Origin: Ilex aquifolium | Taxonomy: Eukaryota > Streptophyta > Magnoliopsida > Aquifoliales > Aquifoliaceae | Direction: 5' to 3' | NCBI GenBank assembly: GCA_951799425.1 | Contig: OX637403.1 | Span: 22,782,811 to 22,846,810 of the forward strand | DNA: 64,000 nt | Part shown: in pieces, positions 47,830 to 64,000 of the stretch | How the letters are laid out: each line of letters opens with the position of its first letter | How positions within the stretch are numbered: the first letter of the stretch is position 1 | Made by a program: the position numbers and the translations under genes | Notes under the pieces: generated by a model | Told to the model about the DNA's origin: nothing | Databases searched by the model: none | Seen by the model: only the letters and a program-made list of their open reading frames with translations

Positions 47830-49137
47830 TTGAACTCATATTTCTTTGTTATGGCTTATGATGGTAAATGGAAGATTATTCTTAGTGATTCTGACTCCGA
47901 TGATGAGTTGGAGATGTTAGCGGTTGCTGCTATGGCAATGGAGAAACTCAATACTGAGAACAGTTCCGCAATACGTCGTGGTTCTATTCAAGGTCATTAT
48001 GTTATTTTTCGCAATCGAGTTGAAGGGTATGAGAGACTTTATCGCAATTATTTTGCTGAATCGCCTACCTATCCCCCAAATTTATTTCGAATGAGGTTTC
48101 GAATGAATCGATCTCTTTTCGTTCGTATTCTATCCATCGTGAAAGTTTATGATCCATACTTTGTCCAAAAAATGGATGTTGTTGGAAATATTGGTTTGTC
48201 TCCCCTTCAAAAAATGAATGCCGCTATAAGAATGCTTGTCTATGGAGTTACAGCAGATGCTGTTGATGATTATGTGAGGATCGGCGAAAGCACTGCCATA
48301 GAAAGTCTGCAAAGATTTGTATCGGCCATAGTAGCAATTTATTCTGATGAGTACCTCAGGTTACCAAACAGTGCAGACATTACTAGATTATTAGCAATCG
48401 ATGAGAGACGTGGGTTTCCAGGGATGCTAGGTAGCATTGACTGCATGCATTGGAGATGAAAGAATTGTCCAACAGCATGAAAAGGTATGTACTCTGGTCA
48501 TGTTCATAAACCAACAATTATTTTAGAGACGGTGGCTTCATATGATCTATGGATTTGACATGCCTTTTTTGGGTTGTCTGGATCCCACAATAATATAAAT
48601 GTGCTAGAACGCTCTTCTGTTTTTATTCTTCTTTCGGAAGGTAGGGCTCCTTCGGTCAATTACTCCGTCAATGGAAACGATTATACTATGGGCTATTATC
48701 TTGTTGATGGTATATATCCAAAGTGGGCCATGTTTGTCAAAACAATTTCAAGACCAAGAGGCAATAAGCAAATATATTTTGCACAAGCTCAAGAGTCAGT
48801 CAGAAAGGATGTTGAGAGAGCTTTTGGAGTGCTCCAAGCACGATTTGCTATAGTTCGTGGACCTGCACGTTTTTGAAAACTTGAAGTGTTTAAGGATATT
48901 ATGAAGGCATGCATAATATTGCATAACATAATTGTGGAGGATGAGAGGGACAGTAATGAAATGGACTTTAGTTATGATGCATCGGATGGAATTCCTACTC
49001 TTACATTGATATCCGAACGGAGTTCAGAACTGCTTCAATTTATTCATACTCAACATCGTATTCGAGACAGAGACACTCATTCGATACTCCAAACTGATCT
49101 AGTCGAGCACATGTCGAATATGCATGAAATGTTGTAA
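47830..49137 (+). pseudogene. PIF/Harbinger transposase, broken by four TGA codons
   Basis: A continuous single frame of about 430 codons (ATG at 47851 is the likely start). The N-terminal region has an acidic SDSDSDDELE; the DDE_Tnp_4 domain begins near 48400. The first catalytic Asp is in GSIDCMHW. The second should be in GSHND but reads GSHNN, so it is lost. The Glu is in VERAFGVLQARFAIV. Four in-frame stops all read TGA and lie where relatives have Trp (CMHWR-x-KNCPTA-x-KGMY, LWI-x-HAFF, ARF-x-KLEV). No frameshift was seen. Inactive on these grounds. Confidence 0.9.
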
Positions 49138-50117
49138 GCAGTAATATGCTACGAAAAACTTGATTTAGAATTTGAACTATTATGGTCTTTAATTCCAAGT
49201 TGGTGCTGTAATTTTCTTTTCTTTATTAAACTTCTTTGCTGTAATTTAATTTCAAGTTTGCGTCCTATCCATCCCTTTTAGATCAATAACAGAACTAGGA
49301 AATCAAAGGTCATTGCACTCAAATAAAAAATATAGGGGTAAGGATTTATGTAATCTGCTAAGTATACAAAATTACATTCCAATATCAGCAGCTACAAGCC
49401 CTGAAATCTGCAAAATTTCTGGCATGATGCATTTCATCTGTGACCTGTAATTTTCTTGCAGAGACCTAGCAAAAGTAACAACTGAACTGTATGGTCACTG
49501 TGTTCTACTTACAACAAACAAAACTAATTGAACATCATGAACAAACACTTCAGTCCTCTTTTGCTGCCAAAAATTACTCTCATCTTTTATGCCAATGCCA
49601 ATGCCAATGCCATATACTCAACAATACTGTTTAGTATAGCAGTTCAATGCCAATGCCATATACTCAACAATATTGTTTAGTAAAAAATAACCAACACTCA
49701 CTCACACCAAACCAAAAGTGTCCCACTTTTAAGAATTTCCCGTTGCAGGAATGCATTAGATATTTATACACATAGATTTCCAAATTTTGCACTAAACTCA
49801 ACCCTGCATCCTTCAAATCCAATACAAATGAACTCTTGTTCATAGCAAAAAACACCTCAAAACCTGCATGTTGACATCGAAATGCAACCCAATTCATATC
49901 TATAGTCGAATCAATATTGCAGCAAAGAGGAATTAAGAGAAAAACTGGCATTTATGCAAATTATCACATTCGTACATCAAGCAGTCAATCAGAATTCCAC
50001 AAATCAAAACATATAATGACCGGCCAAAACCCAGTTACAAAGACCCAGATTAATTCCCAGGCCAACTCCAACCTACTCACCAAAATTTCCCAAAACTACT
50101 GACCCTTCAATCAAAAT
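49138..50117. other. Stretch between transposase and NIP7, non-coding
   Basis: Probably the 3' flank of both converging genes. ATGCCAATGCCAATGCC-type short repeats at 49590-49660 (a 36-bp piece ending in CATATACTCAACAATA is present twice). No TIR is visible here, which argues against the transposase belonging to a smaller element ending before NIP7. Confidence 0.5.
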
Positions 50118-50871
50118 TCAAAGCTCATCCTCCATTCTCAAATACTCCCCAATATCAGCCTGGTGCAGCACCACAATCCCATTGGGATCCATCTTCCTAC
50201 AATCCTGCGTAGACTTCGCCGCAATTCCGAACCCCAACGGCACATCCGCCATGGAAAACGCCACCACCCCATCACAAGACACAATATTCTCAGTAATCCT
50301 CCCCAAACCACCTACACAAAGATACAAAATAACCATGAAAAATATAGTTCACAACCCAAACAAAGCAACATTTCCACGAAAAAAAATACCAAATTAGAAA
50401 TTAAGATAAAAGAAATTTCCTAATCAACCTACCTTTTAACACATGGTTTCCATACAAAAAAGACATCTCTGAAGTGGGTTTTAGCCAGACTTTGTGTTTG
50501 GCATTGGCAGCCAAAAGATTCAAACACTGTATAGTCAAATGAAAGCTACCACCTTTAGTGAATTTCCCAATGCTTGTGCCCAAAGAGACCAACTTGTCTC
50601 GTTTGATGTTTGTGGCTCGCTTGACTAGAGATTCGCTCACATAGTGGACTCTGTTTTTCTGCAAACGAAAGCAATAGCGACCTAGGTTTGTTTCAGGGCC
50701 TTCGTGAGATGGGTTTTCAACGATGTTCTTAAGGTTGTTGCCTGTGAATTTGAAAAGCTTTTCGAAGACTTGGGTGGTCTCGTTCTCGTCCAGAGGCCGC
50801 TTCGTTTGTACAGTGCCAACAAAGACCCAACAAAGAGAGTAGAGAGTGTGAAAGGTTAACCGGAGCCACAA
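50118..50871 (-). CDS. NIP7: NIP7 homologue, 60S ribosome biogenesis, inside the Harbinger element
   Basis: Two exons: 50802 (or 50871) to 50433 and 50311 to 50118, with intron GTAGGTTG...TTTGTGTAG of 121 bp. The product matches the NIP7 family end to end: [18 protein letters not shown] at the N-end, [40 protein letters not shown], then after the splice [10 protein letters not shown] and a C-end of [15 protein letters not shown]. It has the usual N-terminal domain and a C-terminal PUA RNA-binding domain. NIP7 acts in the nucleolus in 27S pre-rRNA processing and large-subunit assembly. No stops or shifts. The codon where the family starts (Met-Arg-Pro-Leu) is AAG (50802-50800), but an in-frame ATG at 50871 would add 23 residues. 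About 187 codons without that extension. Probably a captured copy; could still be expressed. Confidence 0.85.
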
Positions 50872-51165
50872 GTGACATTTGACTGACCTGACAGTTGTTC
50901 TTCGCTATCGGTGATGGTAGTCGGTGATGGCAGTCGGTGATGGTGCTGGGTTTTGGCTGGCGGTGTCGCTAGATCTGGAGAAGACGTTGGCCACGAATAG
51001 GATTTTGGAGGGAGAGAGATCTGATGAGAGAGAAGACGCTAGCTACAATTGGTGAGGGAGAAAGGGGGGAGGCAGAATGGTGAGCGAAATAGAGAGCCGG
51101 TTGGAGCCAATTTTTTTGGATTGGCTCAGCAAAATAGCTAAAAAATGCTATTTGTTGAGATGCTC
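50872..51165 (-). other. Presumed NIP7 upstream region ending in the Harbinger TIR
   Basis: Contains three GGTGATGG-type short repeats (50910-50945), purine-rich patches and, from 51118, the Harbinger terminal sequence. If NIP7 is expressed, its promoter must lie mostly in these 300 bp or in the TIR. No clear TATA box seen. Confidence 0.4.
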
Positions 51166-51181
51166 TAATATAGTCCTCTAA

Positions 51182-51565
51182 GAGCATCTCCAATGACATT
51201 CTCTAAAATAGCTACTCAAAATATATTAAAATATTACATTTTTTATTTTAAAGAGTCATTTTTACAAAGTTATTTCAACCATGCTCTCTATTTTAGCTAA
51301 CTACTATTAATATTTTAAGTCAAAATATTGCATAGTCTGACACGTTATCAAAATGTAAAATAGCTATTCCCTTGGAGTGCAAAAATAGTTATTTGGCTCT
51401 CCAAATATAAAATAGCTAGCCAAGGAGGCTAGCCAAATGTAGAGAGTCATTTAACCCAAATATATAATAGTTAGTCAAATAGCTAGTCCCTTGGAGTACA
51501 ATTTTGTGATTTCGCTCTTTATTTTAGCTAACAAATGCTAAATAGCTAGCCCCTTAGTGATGCTC
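51182..51565. mobile_element. Tourist-type Harbinger MITE
   Basis: Begins GAGCATCTCCAATG and ends with GATGCTC; TAA on both sides (51179-51181, 51566-51568). 384 bp, non-coding. Its first 50 bases match those of the 47484 element (AAAATAGCTACTCAAAATAT), so it is a relative mobilisable by the same transposase type. Only 13 bp separate it from the larger element. Confidence 0.85.
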
Positions 51566-51568
51566 TAA

Positions 51569-52706
51569 GAGATCAAAGGCTGCCAAAACCTCCTCTAATA
51601 TAAAATTGTCAAAACTCTGGTGCACTAAATCCTATAATTACACTACCAACTCTAAAGGTTATGCCTGAATTTTCGCATTCCAATTACCCCTATATCAATG
51701 GTCAATATGAAAAAGAGTAGAGTGCAATTACTCCACCCATTCACTCTAATTTTCTTTCCAAATCTATCACAATTGTAACCAGCACTCCATCTAAGGCTAA
51801 AATCTCTCCACCTATAAATATTCACATTTATTTTTTTTTTTTTCTATTTATTTACGTTATTATCTAGAGCTTAAATCTAAACTAGTATTTGGTTCGGGTT
51901 ATCATACCAACTCCCAGTTACAATTGCAGAGATACAAAGCACAAGTATATATTAGTCTGCCCAATTCTTGTCAGAAAATAGTAGATGAAATGCTTGTACA
52001 TGCAACGCTTAATACAACCGTAAAAGAATAAATGAATATATAATGTCTCCAGGGTGGGTCAGTATCTAATTGGAAAGTTCCCCATCACTGCCACTGGCGT
52101 ACACATCTGAGATGATTGAAGGATCTTGTCAGCTAACCGACAACTAGTAAATTAACACTAGTATAAAATGTAAATATAAATCCTTCCCAAGTCTAAGTGA
52201 AAAATTAAAAGTGTTTACGGCATGAGGAGGAGGAATACGTGCATTCCTGCGTCAAAGACAACTATGGATTATGGTGATAAAGCTTCTCGACAAATGTTTT
52301 CACTATTTAGCAGCCTAATACAACAAATCTACACAAGTGACTGAGTCTAAGCATGTAGATTCCTCTCTAGAATAGAAAGTTACATTCTCAACTAATAAGC
52401 TAATTTCAGTACCCTGTGGTGCCATCTATACTTTTCCGCAAGAACATAAAACCCACGAAGTCCAATCATTCTATGTGTGATAACCCATAAAAAAACAAGT
52501 CAAAAAAGAAAATAGAAACAATTAGAACGTGAAGAAATCAATAGAGAGAGAGAGAAGCAGATTAGCTACTATTGTAAGTTGCTGACCACTTTCCCAAGTT
52601 GTCCATTCATTAGTTCAGTTGCTCACCACTTTCTCAAGTTAGTGCCCATCATTAGGGAAATTAACAGTGATTGATAATTTTAGAGATTGAAATCAAGCGG
52701 TGGATC
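51569..52706. other. Non-coding stretch
   Basis: AT-rich intergenic sequence; a poly-T run near 51830 and a short GA run near 52540. No gene or element recognised. Confidence 0.5.
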
Positions 52707-53883
52707 TGTGATCGATTATGATGAAAATTTAGAGTGCTCTTAATAGCATTGAGGTCTTTATATCCATGGTTCCGATTGAAGTTTAAGTGGATTATCTCAT
52801 AATATGCACCCTAATTAAATCTCTTTGCAGTAATGTATTGTTGTCCTGTATTCGCATTCCAATTAGTTGGTACGTTACTGTACATTGAAAATCCTTTGAT
52901 TATGTCCAGTGTGTTTTGAAATTTGCGTGCTATGAAAGTGTGTCAGTAATGGGATCAAAGCTTGAACTGCCTCACAGTGGTCAAGATCTTGCACGTCGCT
53001 TAGCCGTGCCACGTCGTTGAGTGCACAAGTCGTGCACTCAGGAAGTGTGTATAAGAAGCATGGTAGATAGGAGCGCGCTTGAGTCTCACGTCATTTGGTT
53101 AGAGAAATATCTGTTTCCACTGATTTGGAGATGTGTCAATTTCAGTATTGATTTTTGAGACATAATTGTGATGATTCTTGCTTCCGTGATTGATTTTTGG
53201 GTTATTCTGTTCTCATTCAATCCTTTTATTTCGTATGTTATGTTCTAATCTATTTATTGGGCGTCCCAAGCTAACCCCCTTTTTACGCTCTCAGATGCAG
53301 GCAAGGATCAAAATTTCGTTTCGGTGCATTGTTTCGGTTACCTAAAAAACGGAAACGTTTTGACATGTTTGGGAAACGTTTCGACCCGTTTCGAAAATAA
53401 AATGAAAAAAAGTAAAAATTTAAGAATTATTTTTTCAAAATATTAGTCAAAATATACCAAAATATCTTAAAATACTATGAAACATTCCGAAATAATTGTA
53501 CAAATATATTGAAATATAACAAAACATTTCAAAATATTATGGAACACCTCAAAGGATTAGAATTTCGATTTCATCACCGATTCGTTTCGGTCTCCTTGGA
53601 AACGGAAACGTTTCGGATGTTTCGACCGTTTCGAAACGATATTTTGATCCTTGGATGCAGGGTAAATTGAGAGTAAAGGCAGTAGAATCAAATCAATTGA
53701 GGAATTAAAGCATATTCTGTAATTTATTTTCTATAATAGTTTTGACAATTGGTGATGCAACGATTGTGATTATTTCTAATATTGGAAGGATTAATTTTGA
53801 AGTTTTAGCACTCTGTATGAGTTAAATTTGACGGTAATTGAGTTCAACACCAGACCCACGGGGATCGGGTACAGGACGCAACA
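52707..53883 (+). mobile_element. Probable solo LTR, Ty3/gypsy-like, copy B, split by a hAT MITE
   Basis: Reverse-orientation relative of 46483-47317, starting TGTGATCG and ending GGACGCAACA. Shared blocks include TTATCTCATAATATGC and GGGCGTCCCAAGCT. Length without the MITE is about 0.8 kb. Edges approximate; no clear target duplication. Confidence 0.5.
53302..53653. mobile_element. hAT MITE, 352 bp
   Basis: Perfect 13-bp TIR CAAGGATCAAAAT at both ends and the 8-bp duplication GATGCAGG (53294-53301, 53654-53661). Internal sequence is rich in GTTTCG and CGAAAC repeats. Inserted in solo LTR copy B. Confidence 0.95.
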
Positions 53884-54335
53884 ATGGATAATCGAAGAAC
53901 AGATAATGGGACCTCAAGATAGAATGGGTAGTTCCCACTTTGTACATCCGAGTTTAGGAATTACTCCTTTAAAGTAGAAACTGTTTCCAACAACCTCATT
54001 AAAATTTTCCCTAAAAGAGAGAATTATTGGAGGATCCTCTAATTCTCTTTGACTGGTAAGAACCTATTCACATCAACATATTCAGTTCCATTTGAATTTC
54101 AAATTTTAAATTGTTTTATAAGTAAGATAAGATTTGTTGACGCAGATAAATCCTCACCATTAGAGAGGAGCCAAACCCGGTAAAAGGAGGCATACACACC
54201 AAATGATTTATATAACCAGCATCACAGAAATTGCAAGTTAGATAGTTCACTGCACGTGTAGATCAATGGAAGAAAATAAAATCTGAGTCCAGGAGTTTTT
54301 GCTAGCTTACCCTGAAGAAAAGCCTGAAAATCTTC
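53884..54335. other. 3' flank of KDSA
   Basis: Includes the 3' untranslated region of KDSA (minus strand); no clear polyadenylation signal picked out. No other gene seen. Confidence 0.4.
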
Positions 54336-61464
<7,129 letters not shown>

Positions 61465-61732
61465 CTCTGAATTTGCTGAGATTGTTCTCTAGTCAGCTAC
61501 AAATAACAACACACAAAAAAAAAAATCATTTAGGGATCTGGTTCAGAGAGAGAGAGATATCTACTTTCTTTCACCTTCACAGTCGGTCCCAAAGTGTTGA
61601 GTGAGTGAAGAGAGAGTATTATCAACGGATCTGGCTCCGTAAATCATATTTTTGGGGGGGGGGGGGGGAGACGGGGGCCTCACAACACAATTGGCCGCAT
61701 TAATTTGACTCATGGGCCAAGCCCAAACAATA
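61465..61732 (-). promoter_or_regulatory. KDSA upstream region
   Basis: Covers the presumed 5' untranslated region and proximal promoter of KDSA on the minus strand. Contains a GA run (61540-61557) and a poly-G run (about 61652-61668). A TTTGTAG at about 61498 could be the acceptor of a leader intron, but no matching donor was picked out. The hAT insertion at 61741 leaves only about 275 bp of undisturbed upstream sequence. Confidence 0.4.
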
Positions 61733-61740
61733 TAGTTAAG

Positions 61741-63064
61741 GGTAGGCACGGATTGATTTTGGACCACATCATGGTCAATCCAAATCCGATTTAAAAATAT
61801 ATTTCGAATCCAATTCGTTTATCCAAATGGATTTGGATAGTAATAAAAAGAGAAATTTTGAGGTCGATTTTCATTTGTAGATTTATTTGGTGATAGGTTT
61901 ATCAAGGAAACTTGTTTAATATTAGAGTAATGCTATATATCCCAAAATTGTATCCCAAATGTACATCTCAAATCAATAAGGATGGTTAGATCAGTGGGTC
62001 TCAATTTAAAAAATTGGTGGGACCCACTCAACCAATAATTTTCATTCATTTGGAATACACATTTGGGATATAAATTTGAAAACTAACAACTCCTAAATTT
62101 TAGGAGTTTGACTAACATTAAATTTTTTTCTCTCATACCTATCTATATCCACATATATATAGTAACATTTAAAAACAAAAAATAGTATTATTCAAACACA
62201 AAAATAGGATCATTTAAACACACACACAAAAAGTAGTAACATTTAAACATAATATTCAAAAGCAAAAAAATAATAACATTGAGTATTAATATTTGGAAAA
62301 ATAAGAGTAGTAACATATTCAACAAAGACAGTAAAATGCTCACAAAAACAGTAATATAGTGTATATATATATATAAAGAGAGAGAGAGAGATAGAGAAAA
62401 GAGAGAGTATCATTGTTCTTTGAATTTTAATTTTAATTTTAATTTATGTAAAAAAAATTATTGGTATATTGGCATTGATAGTGAATTAAGGGATAATAAT
62501 TCTCAAATTAAAAAACTAATTTAAAGTTGTTTTCAAGGAGGGGAATTTTAAAGTTTTAAAAAAAAAATAGTAGACTTAACTACTTATTAGTAAGATTAAA
62601 AACGGACTTATCCTCGAATAAGTTTTCTTGACGGACTAAACTCATTATAAGTCCCTTAAGGAGAACTCAGTCCCAATTTTCACAAATAAAAATTCATCCA
62701 ATTTCAAATTTTGAGATTAATTCATATAATCTTGGTTCAGTTACAACACAATTTTACAAATAATCCTACCAATTGAACAAGAAAAAAATACAAAATTACA
62801 TATAAAATTACACAAGAAAAACCAAATTCGGATCTGGACGAACCGTTGTTACTGGAGGAGGGGAAATGACAGACTGGGTAATAGGGTTGGATTATTCGGA
62901 TCGGTTTGATATTGGAGCGGATTATTGTGTATCCAAATTCGAATACGAATTAAGATGTCTAAACTTTAAACATATCTGAATTAAATTCGGATTATCGGAT
63001 TAAGATTATAGTCCATATTCGAATCACATTAGGTTCAGACCAAAATCCGATCCATTGACGGGTC
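61741..63064. mobile_element. hAT-type element upstream of KDSA, 1.3 kb
   Basis: Exact 8-bp duplication TAGTTAAG (61733-61740, 63065-63072). Inward-read ends GGTAGGCACGGATTGATTTT and GACCCGTCAATGGATCGGAT form an imperfect TIR. No transposase; the interior is A-rich with AGTAACATTTAAA-like repeats (62150-62350) and a (TA)n(GA)n run near 62361. Confidence 0.85.
61925..62090. mobile_element. Small fold-back MITE nested in the hAT element
   Basis: Arms TATATCCCAAAATTGTATCC (61933) and its partner ending CATTTGGGATATAAATTTG (62080) pair, as do GTGGGTCTCAATTT and AATTGGTGGGACCCAC in the centre. About 165 bp in all. Confidence 0.7.
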
Positions 63065-63072
63065 TAGTTAAG

Positions 63073-63436
63073 AGTTATACCAATTTGGACCAAGGTTTAG
63101 ATTAAATGGGAATATGTTATCTTACAACAAATGCTATGGTTGGATGGAAAATTAATGTACAAGATTAACTCTGAAAAAATAAAAACACTCTACCAACTAG
63201 CTAGCCTATAAAGGGTACAGTGTAGTCACATTTGGTATTAATACTAATCAGGCCTCTTTTAATACCACATATTTTATAGTATTGATTTATACAAAATATA
63301 AGTGTTAGATTACATTATAGCATCGGGTTGGCACTTAATATTTAGTGATCATCCAACTAATTAATCTTTTTTTTCTCCCCCTAACACCCGTTCCAAACAC
63401 ACTTTATTCTCAATAAGCAAATTCCCTAATATTGAG
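63073..63436. other. Non-coding stretch
   Basis: AT-rich, no gene or element recognised. Confidence 0.5.
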
Positions 63437-64000
63437 TAGGGGTGCAATTCGGGCGGGTTAGACAGTCAACTCTAGCCTAATCCTAGGTATATAATCTTCA
63501 ACTCTAACCCTAACCCTAACCCTAACCCTACCTAGGGTTGAGGAACTCAATCCGAGCACTGCCCGAGTTTAATTCGGGCGGGCTCAGGTTGAATTCGGGT
63601 TCGCTGCAAGAGAGACAAAGAGAGGGGGGGAATAATTACAAATTCATAAAACAATACATATATTTCATTCATAACAATGCACGATTATTGATCATCTGCT
63701 TTCACACTAAAAAGCTAGTGATCTCAAAGCACAATCTCAGAAAACATAGAAATTAGACCCATAAAAACATTAAACTTAAAACATCACACTATCACCACTA
63801 ATCACGCATAACAGAGTAGCAAGCAATAAGAAACAGAGAACGATGGAGTAAAAATGAAAAAAAGTGTTAATGCTTTATATATATATATAGATATATAATT
63901 TTTTTTTTTAATTTGTCGGGTTCGGGTTGAACCCGTGAACCCGATGACTCAACCCGAGCTCGACCCAAATTGAATTCGGGTTGAGATTTTTTGACCCAAG
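63437..64000. mobile_element. hAT-like element running off the window
   Basis: Starts TAGGGGTGCAATTCGGGCGG, a common hAT terminus, with many CGGGTT and CGGGCGG words. Near the window end the complement appears (GGGTTGAACCCG, then CCCAAATTGAATTCGGGTTG), as expected for inverted subterminal repeats. The right end is outside, so size and target duplication cannot be read. Confidence 0.6.
63505..63530. repeat. Interstitial (CCCTAA)4 telomere-like array
   Basis: Four perfect TAACCC hexamers, the vertebrate-type telomere unit rather than the usual plant CCCTAAA heptamer. Located inside the hAT-like element, followed directly by an inverted CCTAGGGTT. Confidence 0.9.

Larger units (their letters stand above)
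47484..51165 (+). mobile_element. PIF/Harbinger transposon carrying a NIP7 gene
   Basis: Begins GAGCATCTCCAACC and ends with the complement of GAGCATCTCAAC, with TAA immediately outside on both sides (47481-47483, 51166-51168). TIR sequence and TAA duplication are diagnostic for Tourist/PIF elements. It contains a transposase pseudogene on the plus strand (47830-49137) and a NIP7 gene on the minus strand (50118-50871). The Myb-like second protein of plant PIF elements was not found. The TIR match is short (about 10-13 bp), so an accidental pairing of two separate elements is possible. Confidence 0.65.

Noticed and set aside
63505-63530. Telomere repeats considered as a chromosome end
   Set aside because: Only four units, followed by ordinary sequence and inside a hAT-like element.

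Overview
This is a transposon-dense stretch of nuclear DNA from a flowering plant, most likely a eudicot. The evidence is AT-rich sequence with GT-AG introns, plant-specific retrotransposon lineages (Athila, Tekay and Reina/Galadriel chromoviruses), Tourist-type Harbinger elements, Helitrons ending in hairpin plus CTAG, and a KDO-8-phosphate synthase gene of the plant type. Only one certain host gene is in its own chromosomal setting, KDSA at 54336-61464 on the minus strand. A second host-derived gene, NIP7, lies inside a transposon.

Layout. 1-11.3 kb: a decayed Ty1/copia element on the plus strand, interrupted by a fold-back MITE (66-391), by a 3.7 kb Tekay-like solo LTR (2461-6203, in the copia 3' LTR) and by a 4.4 kb terminal-inverted-repeat element (6304-10746). 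11.3-12.9 kb: a possible two-exon gene scrap and a small inverted-repeat element. 12.95-35.95 kb: a large Mutator-like element (MULE) with inverted repeats of about 350 bp at its ends. It carries a minus-strand MuDR-type transposase N-terminal half running into a plant mobile domain (PMD), and a convergent unidentified plus-strand reading frame. It has been invaded by a Helitron (14583-15524) and by a 12.7 kb Tekay retrotransposon (22871-35534, target duplication ATTTT), which itself contains part of an Athila element (29437-about 34085). 36.15-43.85 kb: a decayed Reina/Galadriel-type chromovirus (target duplication CATAC) with a copia-type solo LTR inside its pol gene (38971-40297, target duplication GCAAG). 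44.0-47.3 kb: a host exon fragment, a minus-strand Helitron with a 485 bp internal tandem duplication, and a solo LTR. 47.48-51.17 kb: a PIF/Harbinger element with a TAA duplication that holds both a transposase pseudogene and a nearly intact, intron-containing NIP7 gene. 51.18-51.57 kb: a related Tourist MITE. 52.7-53.9 kb: a second solo LTR of the 46.5 kb family, split by a hAT MITE. 54.3-61.5 kb: KDSA in 13 exons, with two hAT MITEs in its introns and one extra base in exon 7. 61.7-64 kb: two more hAT-type elements, the last carrying an interstitial CCCTAA array and running off the window.

The host genes do not form a pathway. KDSA makes KDO-8-phosphate for the pectin rhamnogalacturonan II; NIP7 acts in 60S ribosome assembly. 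The most unusual items are the Harbinger element that has apparently captured NIP7, the PMD-bearing MULE with palindrome arrays in its ends, and the decay pattern of the Harbinger transposase, in which every stop is TGA at a conserved Trp position.

All readings are by eye. Exon and element edges read from target duplications or splice sites should be good to within 1-2 bases; edges described as approximate may be tens of bases off.
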